This document shows, one piece after another, positions 33,843-42,131 of a stretch of 44,598 bases of DNA. The position numbers and the translations under genes are program-made. The stretch is from contig CAKSIN010000018.1 in NCBI GenBank assembly GCA_934463115.1, positions 1 to 44,598 on the forward strand, given 5' to 3'. The stretch's first letter is position 1, and each line of letters opens with the position of its first letter. The DNA comes from an uncultured Clostridia bacterium (GTDB lineage Bacteria; Bacillota; Clostridia; UMGS1810). A model generated the notes under the pieces. That model had not been told where the DNA came from. It was given only the letters and a program-made list of their open reading frames with translations, and did no database searches.

Positions 33843-34325
33843 ATGTCTAAACCAATTAAAACAAATGCAATGCGCATGCTTGATAAAGCAAAAATCGCGT
33901 ACTCTCCCATTGAATACGAGGTAGATGAAAACGACTTGAGCGGAGTCACCATTGCAAGAAAAGCAGGCCTTGATTGTTCAATGGTGTTCAAAACACTTGT
34001 GGCAAAGGGCGATAAAACAGGTCCTATTGTTATGTGTATTCCCGTGGATAAAGAGATTGACCTGAAAAAGGCTGCAGCAGTAACCGGGAATAAAAAAATC
34101 GAAATGGTTCATGTAAAGGATTTGCTTGCATTGACAGGTTATATCCGCGGAGGATGTTCACCTGTGGGAATGAAGAAAAAATTCCCGACATTCATTGACA
34201 AATCGGCATGCGGGCATGAAAAAATAACCGTGAGTGCCGGCATTAAGGGATGTCAGTTACTCTTAAACAGAGATGATATATGCCGCTTTACGAACGCATC
34301 GCTGTGTGATTTGACAGCTGAATAA
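33843..34325 (+). CDS. YbaK/EbsC-type aminoacyl-tRNA deacylase
   Basis: 160 residues of the YbaK family, which hydrolyse mischarged Cys-tRNA(Pro) or similar species. VCIPVDKEIDLKKAA-type core, the conserved lysine region around FKTLVAKGD, and GYIRGGCSPVGMKKKFPTFID are typical; GG(C/H)SPxG is the family loop. ATG 33843 has AAGGA upstream, 5 bp after the Mrp stop. A strong terminator follows. Confidence 0.9.
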   Translation: MSKPIKTNAMRMLDKAKIAYSPIEYEVDENDLSGVTIARKAGLDCSMVFKTLVAKGDKTGPIVMCIPVDKEIDLKKAAAVTGNKKIEMVHVKDLLALTGYIRGGCSPVGMKKKFPTFIDKSACGHEKITVSAGIKGCQLLLNRDDICRFTNASLCDLTAE

Positions 34326-34337
34326 ATATGTAATATT

Positions 34338-34380
34338 AACCGCAGCAAAATGAATTTCTGTTTTGCTGCGGTTATTTTTT
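34338..34380 (+). terminator. Rho-independent terminator after ybaK
   Basis: A perfect 13-bp stem (arms 34338-34350 and 34361-34373) with a 10-nt loop, followed by ATTTTTT. It ends the plus-strand run that starts at pgk. Confidence 0.92.
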
Positions 34381-34627
34381 GAGGTAACAATTAATACGGA
34401 ACGACAACAGCGCATTTTTAAACAAATGCGGTTACCGGCGGAATATGTCAATCTTTCCACAAACCGGCTTAAATCAAACAAACTTCCCCGCCGCGGATAA
34501 TTTCCTTTCCGCCGTTCGGCCTTGAGGTTGTGCGGCGGACGCGTTCACGAGCAAAATCATTTATAGTGCAAAATCGGCATTGAATGTAATCTTTTTTCAT
34601 ATTGCAATGCCGATTTTAGCTGAACGT

Positions 34628-35087
34628 CGTCAGAATGCACTACGCTAATTCCGATTTTCCTATAAAGGAAAATCAGTCAACCGCTCCGTGATTCCTCCTC
34701 TTTCGCATAGGCATACGGGACTCGAACTCAATATGCCTTACGTTTGAAAAATTGAAGTCTTTTCAATTTGTCGTCCTTGAAAGGCGACAGCCTGTCTGCG
34801 TCCTCCGCATTGAAAATCCAATAAATTTTTCTAAACGTAAGGTCGCAGAGTTTAAAAATAGGAAATTTTGAAATAAGACAAAGAAAATTCAAGAATTATA
34901 CGGTCGTATATTCGCAGAATTTTCTGCAGTATTATGCAAAATTTCCATTTTTTAACCACATCGGGTTCGAGTCCCGCATGCCTCATGTCACGTTCGCCTC
35001 GGTCTATGAGCTTGCAAGCGCGCTCATATATCCTCGTTGCTCACTACCAACATTCCGCGAGTTGCGCCTACGGCGCAATAATTAAAA
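34628..35087. repeat. Repeat B, long form with central insert
   Basis: Left part 34628-34703 and right part 34987-35087 match the short form at 331-512. The first hairpin reads GATTTTCC/GGAAAATC here against GATTTTC/GAAAATC there, so length changed on both arms. The terminal hairpin is GCGCCtacGGCGC. The centre is replaced by the 283-bp segment C. Confidence 0.68.
34704..34986. mobile_element. Insert C with tRNA T-arm-like terminal inverted repeats
   Basis: A 283-bp segment present in the long B copy and absent from the short one. Its ends are inverted repeats: AGGCATACGGGACTCGAAC (34709-34727) and the complement of GTTCGAGTCCCGCATGCCT (34965-34983), 18 of 19 identical. Each end reads outward like a tRNA T-arm plus 3' acceptor strand. 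Internal inverted repeats are CCTTACGTTT(34736-34745)/AAACGTAAGG(34833-34842) and a GTCG..CCTT/AAGG..CGAC hairpin near 34770. No protein of plausible length is encoded. Interpreted as a small non-autonomous element; not a functional tRNA gene. Confidence 0.5.
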
Positions 35088-35192
35088 CCAAGATAATTTC
35101 GCGCCCTTTCGGCGGCACACAATAAAGGATTTTGTGAGTGATTACAAGTCCCCGCGCGTTCTCATCGCCGTGAGGCGGATTGGAAATTTGAT

Positions 35193-36569
35193 TTACTCAG
35201 CCACTTTCGGCAAGTCGGCAAAACTTTCCTCAAGTTCTGCGTCTGTCGGAATATAATCTTCCATTTTTCCATCGTGGTATTTTTCGTATGCAACCATATC
35301 AAAGTATCCCGTTCCGGTGAGGCCGAAAACAATTGTCTTTTCCTCGCCGGTTTGCTTGCATTTAAGGGCCTCGTCTATTGCAACGCGAATTGCATGGCTG
35401 CTCTCCGGCGCGGGCAGTATTCCCTCTACACGCGCAAACTGTTCTGCCGCGTCGAATACTGCTGTCTGCGGAACGGAAACAGCTTCCATAAGTCCGTCGT
35501 GATAGAGCTGCGACAGGGTTGAACTCATTCCGTGATATCTCAATCCGCCGGCATGATTCGGTGCCGGGATAAAATTGCTTCCGAGAGTATACATCTTTGC
35601 AAGCGGGCAAACCATACCCGTGTCGCAGAAATCATATGCAAATTTTCCGCGCGTAAAGCTCGGGCACGATGCCGGCTCAACAGCTATGATTCTGTAATCG
35701 GCTTCACCGCGGAGCTTTTCACCCATAAACGGAGCTATTAAGCCGCCGAGATTTGAACCGCCGCCGGCGCAGCCTATAATGATGTCCGGCTTGATGTCAT
35801 ATTTATCCAAAGCCGCCTTTGTCTCAAGACCGATAACCGATTGGTGCAAAAGCACCTGATTGAGCACACTTCCGAGGACATATCTGTATCCCGGTGTGGT
35901 TGTGGCCTTTTCAACCGCTTCGGATATTGCACAGCCGAGGCTGCCAGTTGTGCCGGGGTGTTTTTCAAGTATTTTTCTGCCGACGTTTGTCTCGGTAGAC
36001 GGCGACGGTGTTACCGACGCGCCGTATGTGCGCATAACCTCGCGGCGGAACGGCTTTTGTTCGTAGGAAACCTTAACCATAAAAACCTTGCAGTCCAGTT
36101 CAAAATAGGAGCATGCCATAGACAAAGCTGTTCCCCACTGCCCTGCGCCCGTCTCGGTTGTCACACCTTTGAGTCCCTGCTTTTTTGCGTAATAAGCCTG
36201 CGCAATTGCTGAATTAAGCTTGTGACTTCCGCTGGTGTTGTTTCCTTCAAACTTGTAGTAAATCTTTGCCGGTGTATCCAGCTTTTTTTCCAGGCAATAT
36301 GCCCTTACGAGCGGCGACGGACGGTACATTTTGTAAAAGTCGCGTATCTCCGCCGGTATCTCAAAATACGGTGTTGTGTCGTCGAGCTCCTGCGCAATGA
36401 GTTCATCGCAGAAAACAGGTGCGAGCTCCTCTGCCTTCATCGGTTCGTGTGTACCCGGATTAAGCAGCGGTGCCGGTTTGTTTTTCATATCGGCACGCAA
36501 ATTGTACCATGCCTTGGGCATCTCGCTCTCTTCCAGATAAATTTTGTAGGGAATTACTTTCTTTGACAT
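35193..36569 (-). CDS. trpB: TrpB2-type tryptophan synthase beta chain
   Basis: 458-residue PLP enzyme of the TrpB2 branch, longer than ordinary TrpB (about 400). The PLP lysine is in GSHKLNSAIAQAYYAKKQG, preceded by EGNNTSG; ETGAGQWG and the phosphate-binding GCAGGGSNLGG are intact. It makes tryptophan from indole and serine. No trpA or other trp gene is adjacent, so free indole (salvage) is the likely substrate. ATG 36569 follows AAAGGAG; the open frame further upstream runs into the T-box leader. Expression is controlled by the Trp-type T-box. Repeat A copy 4 abuts the 3' end. Confidence 0.93.
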   Translation of the reverse strand: MSKKVIPYKIYLEESEMPKAWYNLRADMKNKPAPLLNPGTHEPMKAEELAPVFCDELIAQELDDTTPYFEIPAEIRDFYKMYRPSPLVRAYCLEKKLDTPAKIYYKFEGNNTSGSHKLNSAIAQAYYAKKQGLKGVTTETGAGQWGTALSMACSYFELDCKVFMVKVSYEQKPFRREVMRTYGASVTPSPSTETNVGRKILEKHPGTTGSLGCAISEAVEKATTTPGYRYVLGSVLNQVLLHQSVIGLETKAALDKYDIKPDIIIGCAGGGSNLGGLIAPFMGEKLRGEADYRIIAVEPASCPSFTRGKFAYDFCDTGMVCPLAKMYTLGSNFIPAPNHAGGLRYHGMSSTLSQLYHDGLMEAVSVPQTAVFDAAEQFARVEGILPAPESSHAIRVAIDEALKCKQTGEEKTIVFGLTGTGYFDMVAYEKYHDGKMEDYIPTDAELEESFADLPKVAE

Positions 36570-36570
36570 A

Positions 36571-36880
36571 ATCTTTCTCCTTTCTCGGGCAGATACAAAA
36601 ATGCCCCTGCCCACAACAAATAAATTGCCGGGACAGGAGCATATAATAATCTTCCTGCGGTGCCACCCTGCTTGACGCGTATATTCCGCGCCCGCTCTGT
36701 ACGTACATTCATACGCTGATTTTGTTAACGAAGTGTCAAACTCCGTCGCCCATACTCCGATAAACGTTTCTGATTGCCCTCAAAAGCCCATTCGGTTTCG
36801 GCTCCTCTGCCGCAATCACAGCACCTGCGGCTCTCTCTTTGAGAAGTATCGAAACTTACTTACTCTTTGTCAACGGTTTA
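36571..36880 (-). promoter_or_regulatory. T-box riboswitch, tryptophan specifier
   Basis: In the minus-strand leader of trpB the conserved T-box sequence AGGGTGGCACCGCAGG lies at 36654-36669. A Stem I start AGAGAGCCGCAGG is near 36835-36847, and the distal specifier side reads GGAGTATGGGCGACGG, with TGG (Trp) at 36750-36752. A terminator stem (36601-36642) with a short U run lies before the trpB ribosome site. Uncharged tRNA-Trp would stabilise the antiterminator and allow transcription. The specifier was chosen by position and by the gene controlled; overlapping triplets cannot be excluded. Confidence 0.88.
36597..36642 (-). terminator. Regulated terminator of the T-box leader
   Basis: Arms ATGCCCCTGCCC (36601-36612) and its near-complement GGGACAGGAGCAT (36630-36642) pair with G-U wobbles and are followed on the minus strand by UUUUU. 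It competes with the T-box antiterminator. Confidence 0.8.
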
Positions 36881-36884
36881 GTAG

Positions 36885-36913
36885 ATACTATCACAATTGT
36901 CTTTTTGTGTCAA
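36885..36913 (-). promoter_or_regulatory. Promoter of the trpB T-box transcript
   Basis: Minus-strand TTGACA (36908-36913), 17 bp, TAGTAT (36885-36890). Transcription would begin near 36878, giving a leader of about 310 nt. The remaining spacer to 37076 shows nothing identifiable. Confidence 0.7.
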
Positions 36914-37076
36914 GCATAAATTTGTTTTTTGTCGGAATAGCAAAATAATGATTGTTTTATGCCACAATATTTATATACATTTAATTATTTTCCAATCCCC
37001 CAAGCAAATTGCTTTAGTGTTTTTTCGTCGCAATTATATTATTCCTATGTTGTTTCTTTTCTAAAATTTTATGATT

Positions 37077-38447
37077 TTAATTGAATCCAAAATACTCCTT
37101 GGCATTCTTGTAGCATACACCCTCAACGATTGTTTTCAGTGCGGCAGTATCGTTCGGATATTCGCCGTCTTCCACCCATTTGCCAATCATATTGCAGAAT
37201 ATTCTGCGGAAATATTCGTGTCTCGGGTACGACACAAAGCTGCGCGAATCGGTGAGCATTCCCGCGAATCTGCCGAGTATTCCTAGGTTTGCAAGAGCCG
37301 TCATCTGTGCAATCATGCCGTCGCGGTTGTCGTTGAACCACCAGCCGGAGCCAAACTGTATTTTACCCGGAACGGGCGCGCTCTGAAAGTTGCCGAGCAT
37401 TGTTCCGAGGACATAGTTATCCTTGGGATTGAGCGTGTACAGAATCGTCTTTGGCAGCACACCGTCCGAATTCAGATAGTCCATGAACCGTGACAGCTTT
37501 TCCGCTATGCACAAGTCGTTCACCGAGTCAAAGCCGGTATCGGCGCCGAGTGCTTTGTACATTGCGGAATTATTGTTTCTGAGCGCCCCGATATGCAGCT
37601 GCATTGTCCATGAGCGTTTTGTGTATTCGGCGGCGCAGTGCTTTAAAACAGCCGTTTTGTACACATTAATATCCTGTTCGCTCAGTGTTTCGCCGTTCAT
37701 CTTTTTTTCAAAGACTGCCCCGGCGTCGCCCTCGGCGAAGGGCACAAACTCCATGGCATGGTCGGAAAGGCGGCAGCCGTTTTCGTGGAAGTACGCGATT
37801 CTGTCGGACAGCCACGACAGCAGGCCGCCAAAATCCGATATCCCAACCTGCTCCATATACGGTGCAAAAGTCGGTTTGTCTATCTCCACCGCTTTATCCG
37901 GGCGGAATGTCGGCAAAACGTGAGTCGAAAAGCCGTCTTGTTTCAGTTTCTTGTGGCTGTCCAGCGAATCCGACGGATCATCCGTAGTGCATATCGTTTC
38001 AACATTCGAACGTTCAATAAGTTTTTTTCCGGTAAAATCATCACGCGAAAGAAGCCCGTTGCATCTGTCCCATATTTCCTTTGCCGTATCGGCACAAAGC
38101 GGCTCGTCTATATCAAAATATCTTTTGAGTTCCAGCGATGTCCAGTGATACAGCGGATTTCCTATAAGGAGCGGAAGAGTCTCGGCAAACTTTTTCCACT
38201 TTTCGTATTCGTCGGCGCCGCCGGTGATATATTTTTCGTCAATTCCGTTTGAACGCATCTGCCGCCACTTGTAGTGGTCGCCGCCAAGAAACAGTTCAAA
38301 GGCATTTTTGAATCTGTGGTCGTCGGCTATCATACCCGGCACAAGGTGACAGTGATAATCGATAATCGGTAAGTTTTCGGCAAAATCATAATACAGTTTT
38401 TTTGCCGTGTCTGTGTAAAGCATAAAGTTTTCATTAATAATTCCCAT
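37077..38447 (-). CDS. uxaC: Uronate isomerase
   Basis: 456-residue amidohydrolase-fold enzyme converting D-galacturonate to D-tagaturonate (and D-glucuronate to D-fructuronate). DYHCHLVPGMIADD near residue 30 holds the metal-binding HxH; TTDDPSDS and GSGWWFNDN near the C-terminus are typical UxaC features. AAAAGGAGA precedes ATG 38447. It is last of uxaB-uxaA-uxaC on the minus strand, 16 bp after uxaA. Confidence 0.95.
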   Translation of the reverse strand: MGIINENFMLYTDTAKKLYYDFAENLPIIDYHCHLVPGMIADDHRFKNAFELFLGGDHYKWRQMRSNGIDEKYITGGADEYEKWKKFAETLPLLIGNPLYHWTSLELKRYFDIDEPLCADTAKEIWDRCNGLLSRDDFTGKKLIERSNVETICTTDDPSDSLDSHKKLKQDGFSTHVLPTFRPDKAVEIDKPTFAPYMEQVGISDFGGLLSWLSDRIAYFHENGCRLSDHAMEFVPFAEGDAGAVFEKKMNGETLSEQDINVYKTAVLKHCAAEYTKRSWTMQLHIGALRNNNSAMYKALGADTGFDSVNDLCIAEKLSRFMDYLNSDGVLPKTILYTLNPKDNYVLGTMLGNFQSAPVPGKIQFGSGWWFNDNRDGMIAQMTALANLGILGRFAGMLTDSRSFVSYPRHEYFRRIFCNMIGKWVEDGEYPNDTAALKTIVEGVCYKNAKEYFGFN

Positions 38448-38463
38448 TGCTGTGTCTCCTTTT

Positions 38464-39846
38464 CTACAACGTTACTCCGTCTTTGAATATTGATATTTCT
38501 CTGTAGCCGTTTATTTCATTTTTCGTATGCCCGCCGGACGCAACCGAAAGTATATATTCCATAAGATTATCCGACGCGTCATCCATACTCGTTCCCGACA
38601 GCACAACCGATGAATCAAAGTCTATCCACCCGGACTTTTTGCATGCCAGAGCGGAATTTGTGGCTATCTTTACAGTCGGAACCGGTGCACCCAGCGGCGT
38701 CCCGCGCCCTGTGGTGAAGAGAATCATATGTACTCCCGCTGCCGCAAGATTCGTCACCGCAACAATATCGTTTCCGGGGCCGCTTAGCAGGCTGAGTCCG
38801 CCCTTTCTCACACTGCCACCATAGTCAAGTACATCGGTAACCGGGCAAAAACCGCCTTTTTGAACGCACCCGAGTGACTTTTCTTCAAGGGTTGTTATTC
38901 CGCCTGCCTTATTTCCCGGAGACGGATTTTCATATATAACCTGACCGTGATTTTCATAATATTTTTTAAAGTTATTAACCAATGCCACAGTTTTATCAAA
39001 TATCTCTCTTGTTTCGCACCGCTCCATAAGCAAATGCTCCGCGCCGAACATCTCCGGTACCTCGGTGAGCACGCAGCTGCCGCCGTACGATATCAGTTTG
39101 TTCGATACAGTGCCGACAAGCGGATTTGCGCTGATACCGCTGTAGCCGTCACTTCCGCCGCATTTAAGACCGATACGAAGTTTTGAAACCGGTACTTTTT
39201 CTCTTTTGAATCCGTCGGCATAATTTTTCAGCTCCGAAATTATGCGCTTGCCCTCGGCAATTTCATCATCGACATCCTGGCAGTTCAAAAAGCGCACGCG
39301 TTTTTCGTCGTATTGACCAAGAATATTTTTGAAAACCGATATATTATTGTTTTCGCACCCGAGTCCGAGAACAAGTACCCCTGCGGCATTCGGGTGGTTT
39401 ACGAGTCCGCGGAGAATCAGCTGAGTAATCTTTTGATCGTCGCCCAGCTGCGAACATCCGAACGGATGTTCAAAACAGTACGCGCCCGTTTCCTTTGCAA
39501 GACTTTGCGCAATTTTATTTACACATCCGACAGTATTTACTATCCATATTTCGTTACGTATTCCCACATCGCCGTTCGGACGGACATAACCCTGAAAAGT
39601 TTTGTCCGTATCTTTGCGGACAATTCCGTAATCAACCCGGTTATAGCAATACTGCACACTTCCCGAAAGATTGGTTTTCACATTATAAGTGTGAACATGT
39701 TCGCCGCGGCTGATATTGCACACTGCATGACCTATCGGCCAGCCGTACTTGATTATATTCTCGCCGGCTTTTATGTCGCGGCGCGCATATTTGTGGCCGT
39801 CGGCAAGATTTATTTCCACATTATCTTTTTCGTTTATAACAATCAT
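38464..39846 (-). CDS. uxaA: Altronate dehydratase
   Basis: 460-residue enzyme converting D-altronate to 2-keto-3-deoxygluconate. It has an N-terminal SAF domain (about 1-95; GHKYARRDIKAGENIIKYG in the first 40 residues) and a C-terminal UxaA/GarD catalytic region with KCGGSDGYSG and GCENNNISVF. The start overlaps the uxaB stop by 4 bp. Products would enter central metabolism through KdgK and Eda, which are not in the window. Confidence 0.94.
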   Translation of the reverse strand: MIVINEKDNVEINLADGHKYARRDIKAGENIIKYGWPIGHAVCNISRGEHVHTYNVKTNLSGSVQYCYNRVDYGIVRKDTDKTFQGYVRPNGDVGIRNEIWIVNTVGCVNKIAQSLAKETGAYCFEHPFGCSQLGDDQKITQLILRGLVNHPNAAGVLVLGLGCENNNISVFKNILGQYDEKRVRFLNCQDVDDEIAEGKRIISELKNYADGFKREKVPVSKLRIGLKCGGSDGYSGISANPLVGTVSNKLISYGGSCVLTEVPEMFGAEHLLMERCETREIFDKTVALVNNFKKYYENHGQVIYENPSPGNKAGGITTLEEKSLGCVQKGGFCPVTDVLDYGGSVRKGGLSLLSGPGNDIVAVTNLAAAGVHMILFTTGRGTPLGAPVPTVKIATNSALACKKSGWIDFDSSVVLSGTSMDDASDNLMEYILSVASGGHTKNEINGYREISIFKDGVTL

Positions 39847-41135
39847 ATCGCCGATACCTCATCACGCAAAAAACTCAAATCTTCGCCCCAAAGTTCGGTA
39901 TTTGACAATATATCTCCTATATCGGACGAGCGCATAAACTCTATTACCTTTTTGTCGTCATTCGGTTCTCCGACTTTGTAAAATTCAATAAGCTTTTTGA
40001 GCGAAAATACGAGGTTGTGCGGAGTCTTGCCGAACCTTTTGATGTACTCCTTGATTGACGGAAGCACACGCACGCGGAATTTGCTCACCGAGTTCAGTGC
40101 AATAGACGAACACATATGGCGTATGTAGGGATTATTGAATCTTTCGAATACGCTGTTTGCATAATCTGCAAGCTCGCTTTCGGGCAAATCAAGAGTCGGT
40201 ATTATTTCATCAAAAACACATTTTTTTACAAATGCACTCATTTTTTCATCATTCATACAGTCACGCACGGTTTCGATTCCTTCAAGCAAAGCATACGGAA
40301 TCATTGAGGTATGCGCTCCGTTCAAAATACGCACCTTGCGCGTTCTGTATTTTGCTAGGTCATTTGTGCGGATGATATTGAGTCCCGATTTTTCAAAAGG
40401 AATTTCATCGAATAATTCTTTTGGTCCCTCTATAACCCACAGATGAAACAGCTCGCTCGTATCAAGCATATTATCCTCATATCCGACATTAATCTTTTCG
40501 TCGCGCGGATAACCTGTTACTATTCGGTCTACAAGGGTATTGCAAAAAATATTGCTGTCGTTAACCCAGGTTTTAAATTCCGCTCCAAGATTCCAGCTGT
40601 CGGCATATTTCAAAATGCATTCTTTAAGCGTATCGCCGTTATTTTCAATGAGTTCGCACGGCAGAAAAATAAATCCGTTCAAACCGAGGTCGAATCTTTT
40701 TTTCAGAAGAGCCGTTACCTTTGCCGGAAACGATGACGGCGGAACGTCGTCCGGACGGTCATCGGCGCAGTACACAATTCCCGATTCCGTCGTGTTGGAC
40801 ACAACTATTCTGAATTCGGGATTTTCGGCAAGCTTAAGATACGCTTCGTAATCATCATACGGTTTAACACAGCGCGATATAACGTCTATAAACTTTTTTT
40901 CAACTGTCGGGATGCCGTCTTTCAGCCCGCGCATAACATGAGTATACATGCAGTCCTGCGCTTCAAGCATGTCGCACATTCCGTGCTGTATCGGCTGAAC
41001 AACAACCGCACTTGCGCAAAATTCGGTTTTTTCATTCATAATCTGCAGTATCCAGTCGACAAATCCGCGGAGAAATCCGCCCTCTCCAAACTGTATCACC
41101 TTTTCCGGCCGCAACGGTTTTTTATAATCTAACAT
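39843..41135 (-). CDS. uxaB: Tagaturonate reductase
   Basis: 430-residue NADH-dependent polyol-type dehydrogenase (mannitol dehydrogenase superfamily) reducing D-tagaturonate to D-altronate. The N-terminal FGEGGFLRGFVDW is the cofactor-binding start, and the catalytic region contains KVRILNGAHTSMIPYALL with the conserved Lys and His. The ATG at 41133-41135 lies seven bases after GGAGG; two ATG/ATG-like codons upstream are too close to that site. It is the first gene of the operon. The presence of uxaA rather than uxuA shows this is the galacturonate branch. Confidence 0.94.
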   Translation of the reverse strand: MLDYKKPLRPEKVIQFGEGGFLRGFVDWILQIMNEKTEFCASAVVVQPIQHGMCDMLEAQDCMYTHVMRGLKDGIPTVEKKFIDVISRCVKPYDDYEAYLKLAENPEFRIVVSNTTESGIVYCADDRPDDVPPSSFPAKVTALLKKRFDLGLNGFIFLPCELIENNGDTLKECILKYADSWNLGAEFKTWVNDSNIFCNTLVDRIVTGYPRDEKINVGYEDNMLDTSELFHLWVIEGPKELFDEIPFEKSGLNIIRTNDLAKYRTRKVRILNGAHTSMIPYALLEGIETVRDCMNDEKMSAFVKKCVFDEIIPTLDLPESELADYANSVFERFNNPYIRHMCSSIALNSVSKFRVRVLPSIKEYIKRFGKTPHNLVFSLKKLIEFYKVGEPNDDKKVIEFMRSSDIGDILSNTELWGEDLSFLRDEVSAI

Positions 41136-41253
41136 TACCATACCTCCGCATAACACAATAATTTATATAATTATTATAACGTCAAACTATTAATATTTCA
41201 TTCAATATATTGCTGTTATAAATTAAAAACATTAAAATATTGTCATATTATTA

Positions 41254-41282
41254 TTGACGAAACGGCAATCCGGTGATAAAAT
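41254..41282 (+). promoter_or_regulatory. Predicted promoter of the AraC-type regulator
   Basis: TTGACG (41254-41259), 17 bp, TAAAAT (41277-41282), 24 bp before the ATG. The divergent uxa promoter must lie in the same 171-bp AT-rich spacer; no unambiguous hexamer pair for it was found. Confidence 0.5.
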
Positions 41283-41306
41283 AAAAAAGAAAGGCAGGCG
41301 GCGGCA

Positions 41307-42116
41307 ATGGCAATATACAGTGACGAACGAATAGAATTTTTTGACAGAAAAAAGAGAAGCAAACCAAAGCATATGGAAGTTGCACATTTCCACAGCAAAC
41401 ATGAAATGTATTATCTGGAAAAAGGGAAAACAAAATACTTTATCGGGGATGAAATATTCATTCTTAATCCCGGGGATATGGTTTTTGTTCCAAAGGGAGT
41501 TTTTCACAAAACAGACGGAGAAGAAAATCAAAAATCCGAAAGGCTCCTGTTTATATTTGACGACGATTTTGTCGGAGAAAAATTCATTCCCTACCTGAAC
41601 AGCCTCAAGGAAAATAAATTTATTCAATTTGCACCCGAACATCTGTACAAAATGAAAGAGCTTTTTCGGAAAATCGAAGATGAATCATCAAAAAAACACA
41701 GCGACTACAAAACAATGCTCCGGTTATATCTGGACGAAATGCTGGTTATGATATCAAGATTCAGGATAAAATCAAACACACCTCAACTAAGCGAATCATA
41801 CACAATAATTCAAAATGCCGCAAGGTACATAAGCTCAAATACATGCGCGGATTTATCCTTAAATTCGCTCGCCGAAAAATACGCAATGAGCCCGAGCCAT
41901 TTTTCAAAACTGTTTAAAAGCGTTACCGGTGTGAAACTGTGTGAATACATAAATATAGCACGCGTGTCCGCCGCCGAAAAGCTGCTTGCGGAATCGGACA
42001 TGCCGATAACGGCGGTGGCTATGGAATGCGGATTTAATGACAGCAATTACTTCGCCACGGTATTTAGAAAACTTAAAGGTGTGTCACCGAAAAAATATTC
42101 GAAAAACAGGTATTAG
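41307..42116 (+). CDS. AraC-family transcriptional regulator with cupin
   Basis: 269 residues. The N-terminal cupin (about 15-110; YYLEKGKTKYFIGDEIFILN) would bind the inducer, and two helix-turn-helix motifs fill the C-terminus (about 170-269; LNSLAEKYAMSPSHFSKLFK and FNDSNYFATVFRKLKGVSP). It is divergent from uxaBAC, so it probably controls galacturonate catabolism. Its last codons TCG AAA AAC AGG TAT TAG are part of a terminator palindrome shared with bioY. The ribosome site is weak (GAAAGG 15 bases upstream). Confidence 0.9.
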   Translation: MAIYSDERIEFFDRKKRSKPKHMEVAHFHSKHEMYYLEKGKTKYFIGDEIFILNPGDMVFVPKGVFHKTDGEENQKSERLLFIFDDDFVGEKFIPYLNSLKENKFIQFAPEHLYKMKELFRKIEDESSKKHSDYKTMLRLYLDEMLVMISRFRIKSNTPQLSESYTIIQNAARYISSNTCADLSLNSLAEKYAMSPSHFSKLFKSVTGVKLCEYINIARVSAAEKLLAESDMPITAVAMECGFNDSNYFATVFRKLKGVSPKKYSKNRY

Positions 42117-42131
42117 TCTACCTGTTTTTCG
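42100..42131. terminator. Bidirectional terminator overlapping both stop codons
   Basis: Perfect 13-bp inverted repeat (arms 42100-42112 and 42119-42131, 6-nt loop) between convergent genes whose stop codons are separated by one base. The core stem ACAGGTA/TACCTGT is followed by TTTTT in both directions. The stem encodes the C-terminal Lys-Asn-Arg of both proteins. Confidence 0.85.

Larger units (their letters stand above)
34465..35190. repeat. Family A repeat, copy 4, carrying nested inserts B and C
   Basis: Family A landmarks are GCCGCGGATAATTTCC, CCGTTCGGCCTTGAGG, GTGCGGCGGAC, the main hairpin (perfect 13-bp arms 34570-34582 and 34605-34617), then CTGAACG at about 34620-34626. The element resumes at 35091 with GATAATTTCGCGCC, TTCGG, CCCGCGCGTTCTCAT and GTGAGGCGGATTGG. 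The roughly 460 bp between is repeat B with an insert. Removing it restores a unit near 265-270 bp. CTGAA on the left still pairs with TTCGG on the right, so B entered the loop side of the second hairpin. The right end is 2 bp from the trpB stop codon. This accounts for the 867-bp gene-free spacer 34326-35192. Confidence 0.72.

Noticed and set aside
34411..34430. Hairpin CGCATTT/AAATGCG after ybaK
   Set aside because: Only 7 bp without a T run; a far better terminator lies just upstream at 34338-34380.
34709..34983. Possible tRNA gene from the GGTTCGAGTCCCG T-arm-like sequences
   Set aside because: Only T-arm and acceptor-like parts are present at either end; no D arm or anticodon arm can be folded at the correct distance.
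37005..37020. Palindrome-like AAGCAAATTGCTT downstream of uxaC as a terminator
   Set aside because: Weak, AT-rich, with no T run on the minus strand at a suitable position.
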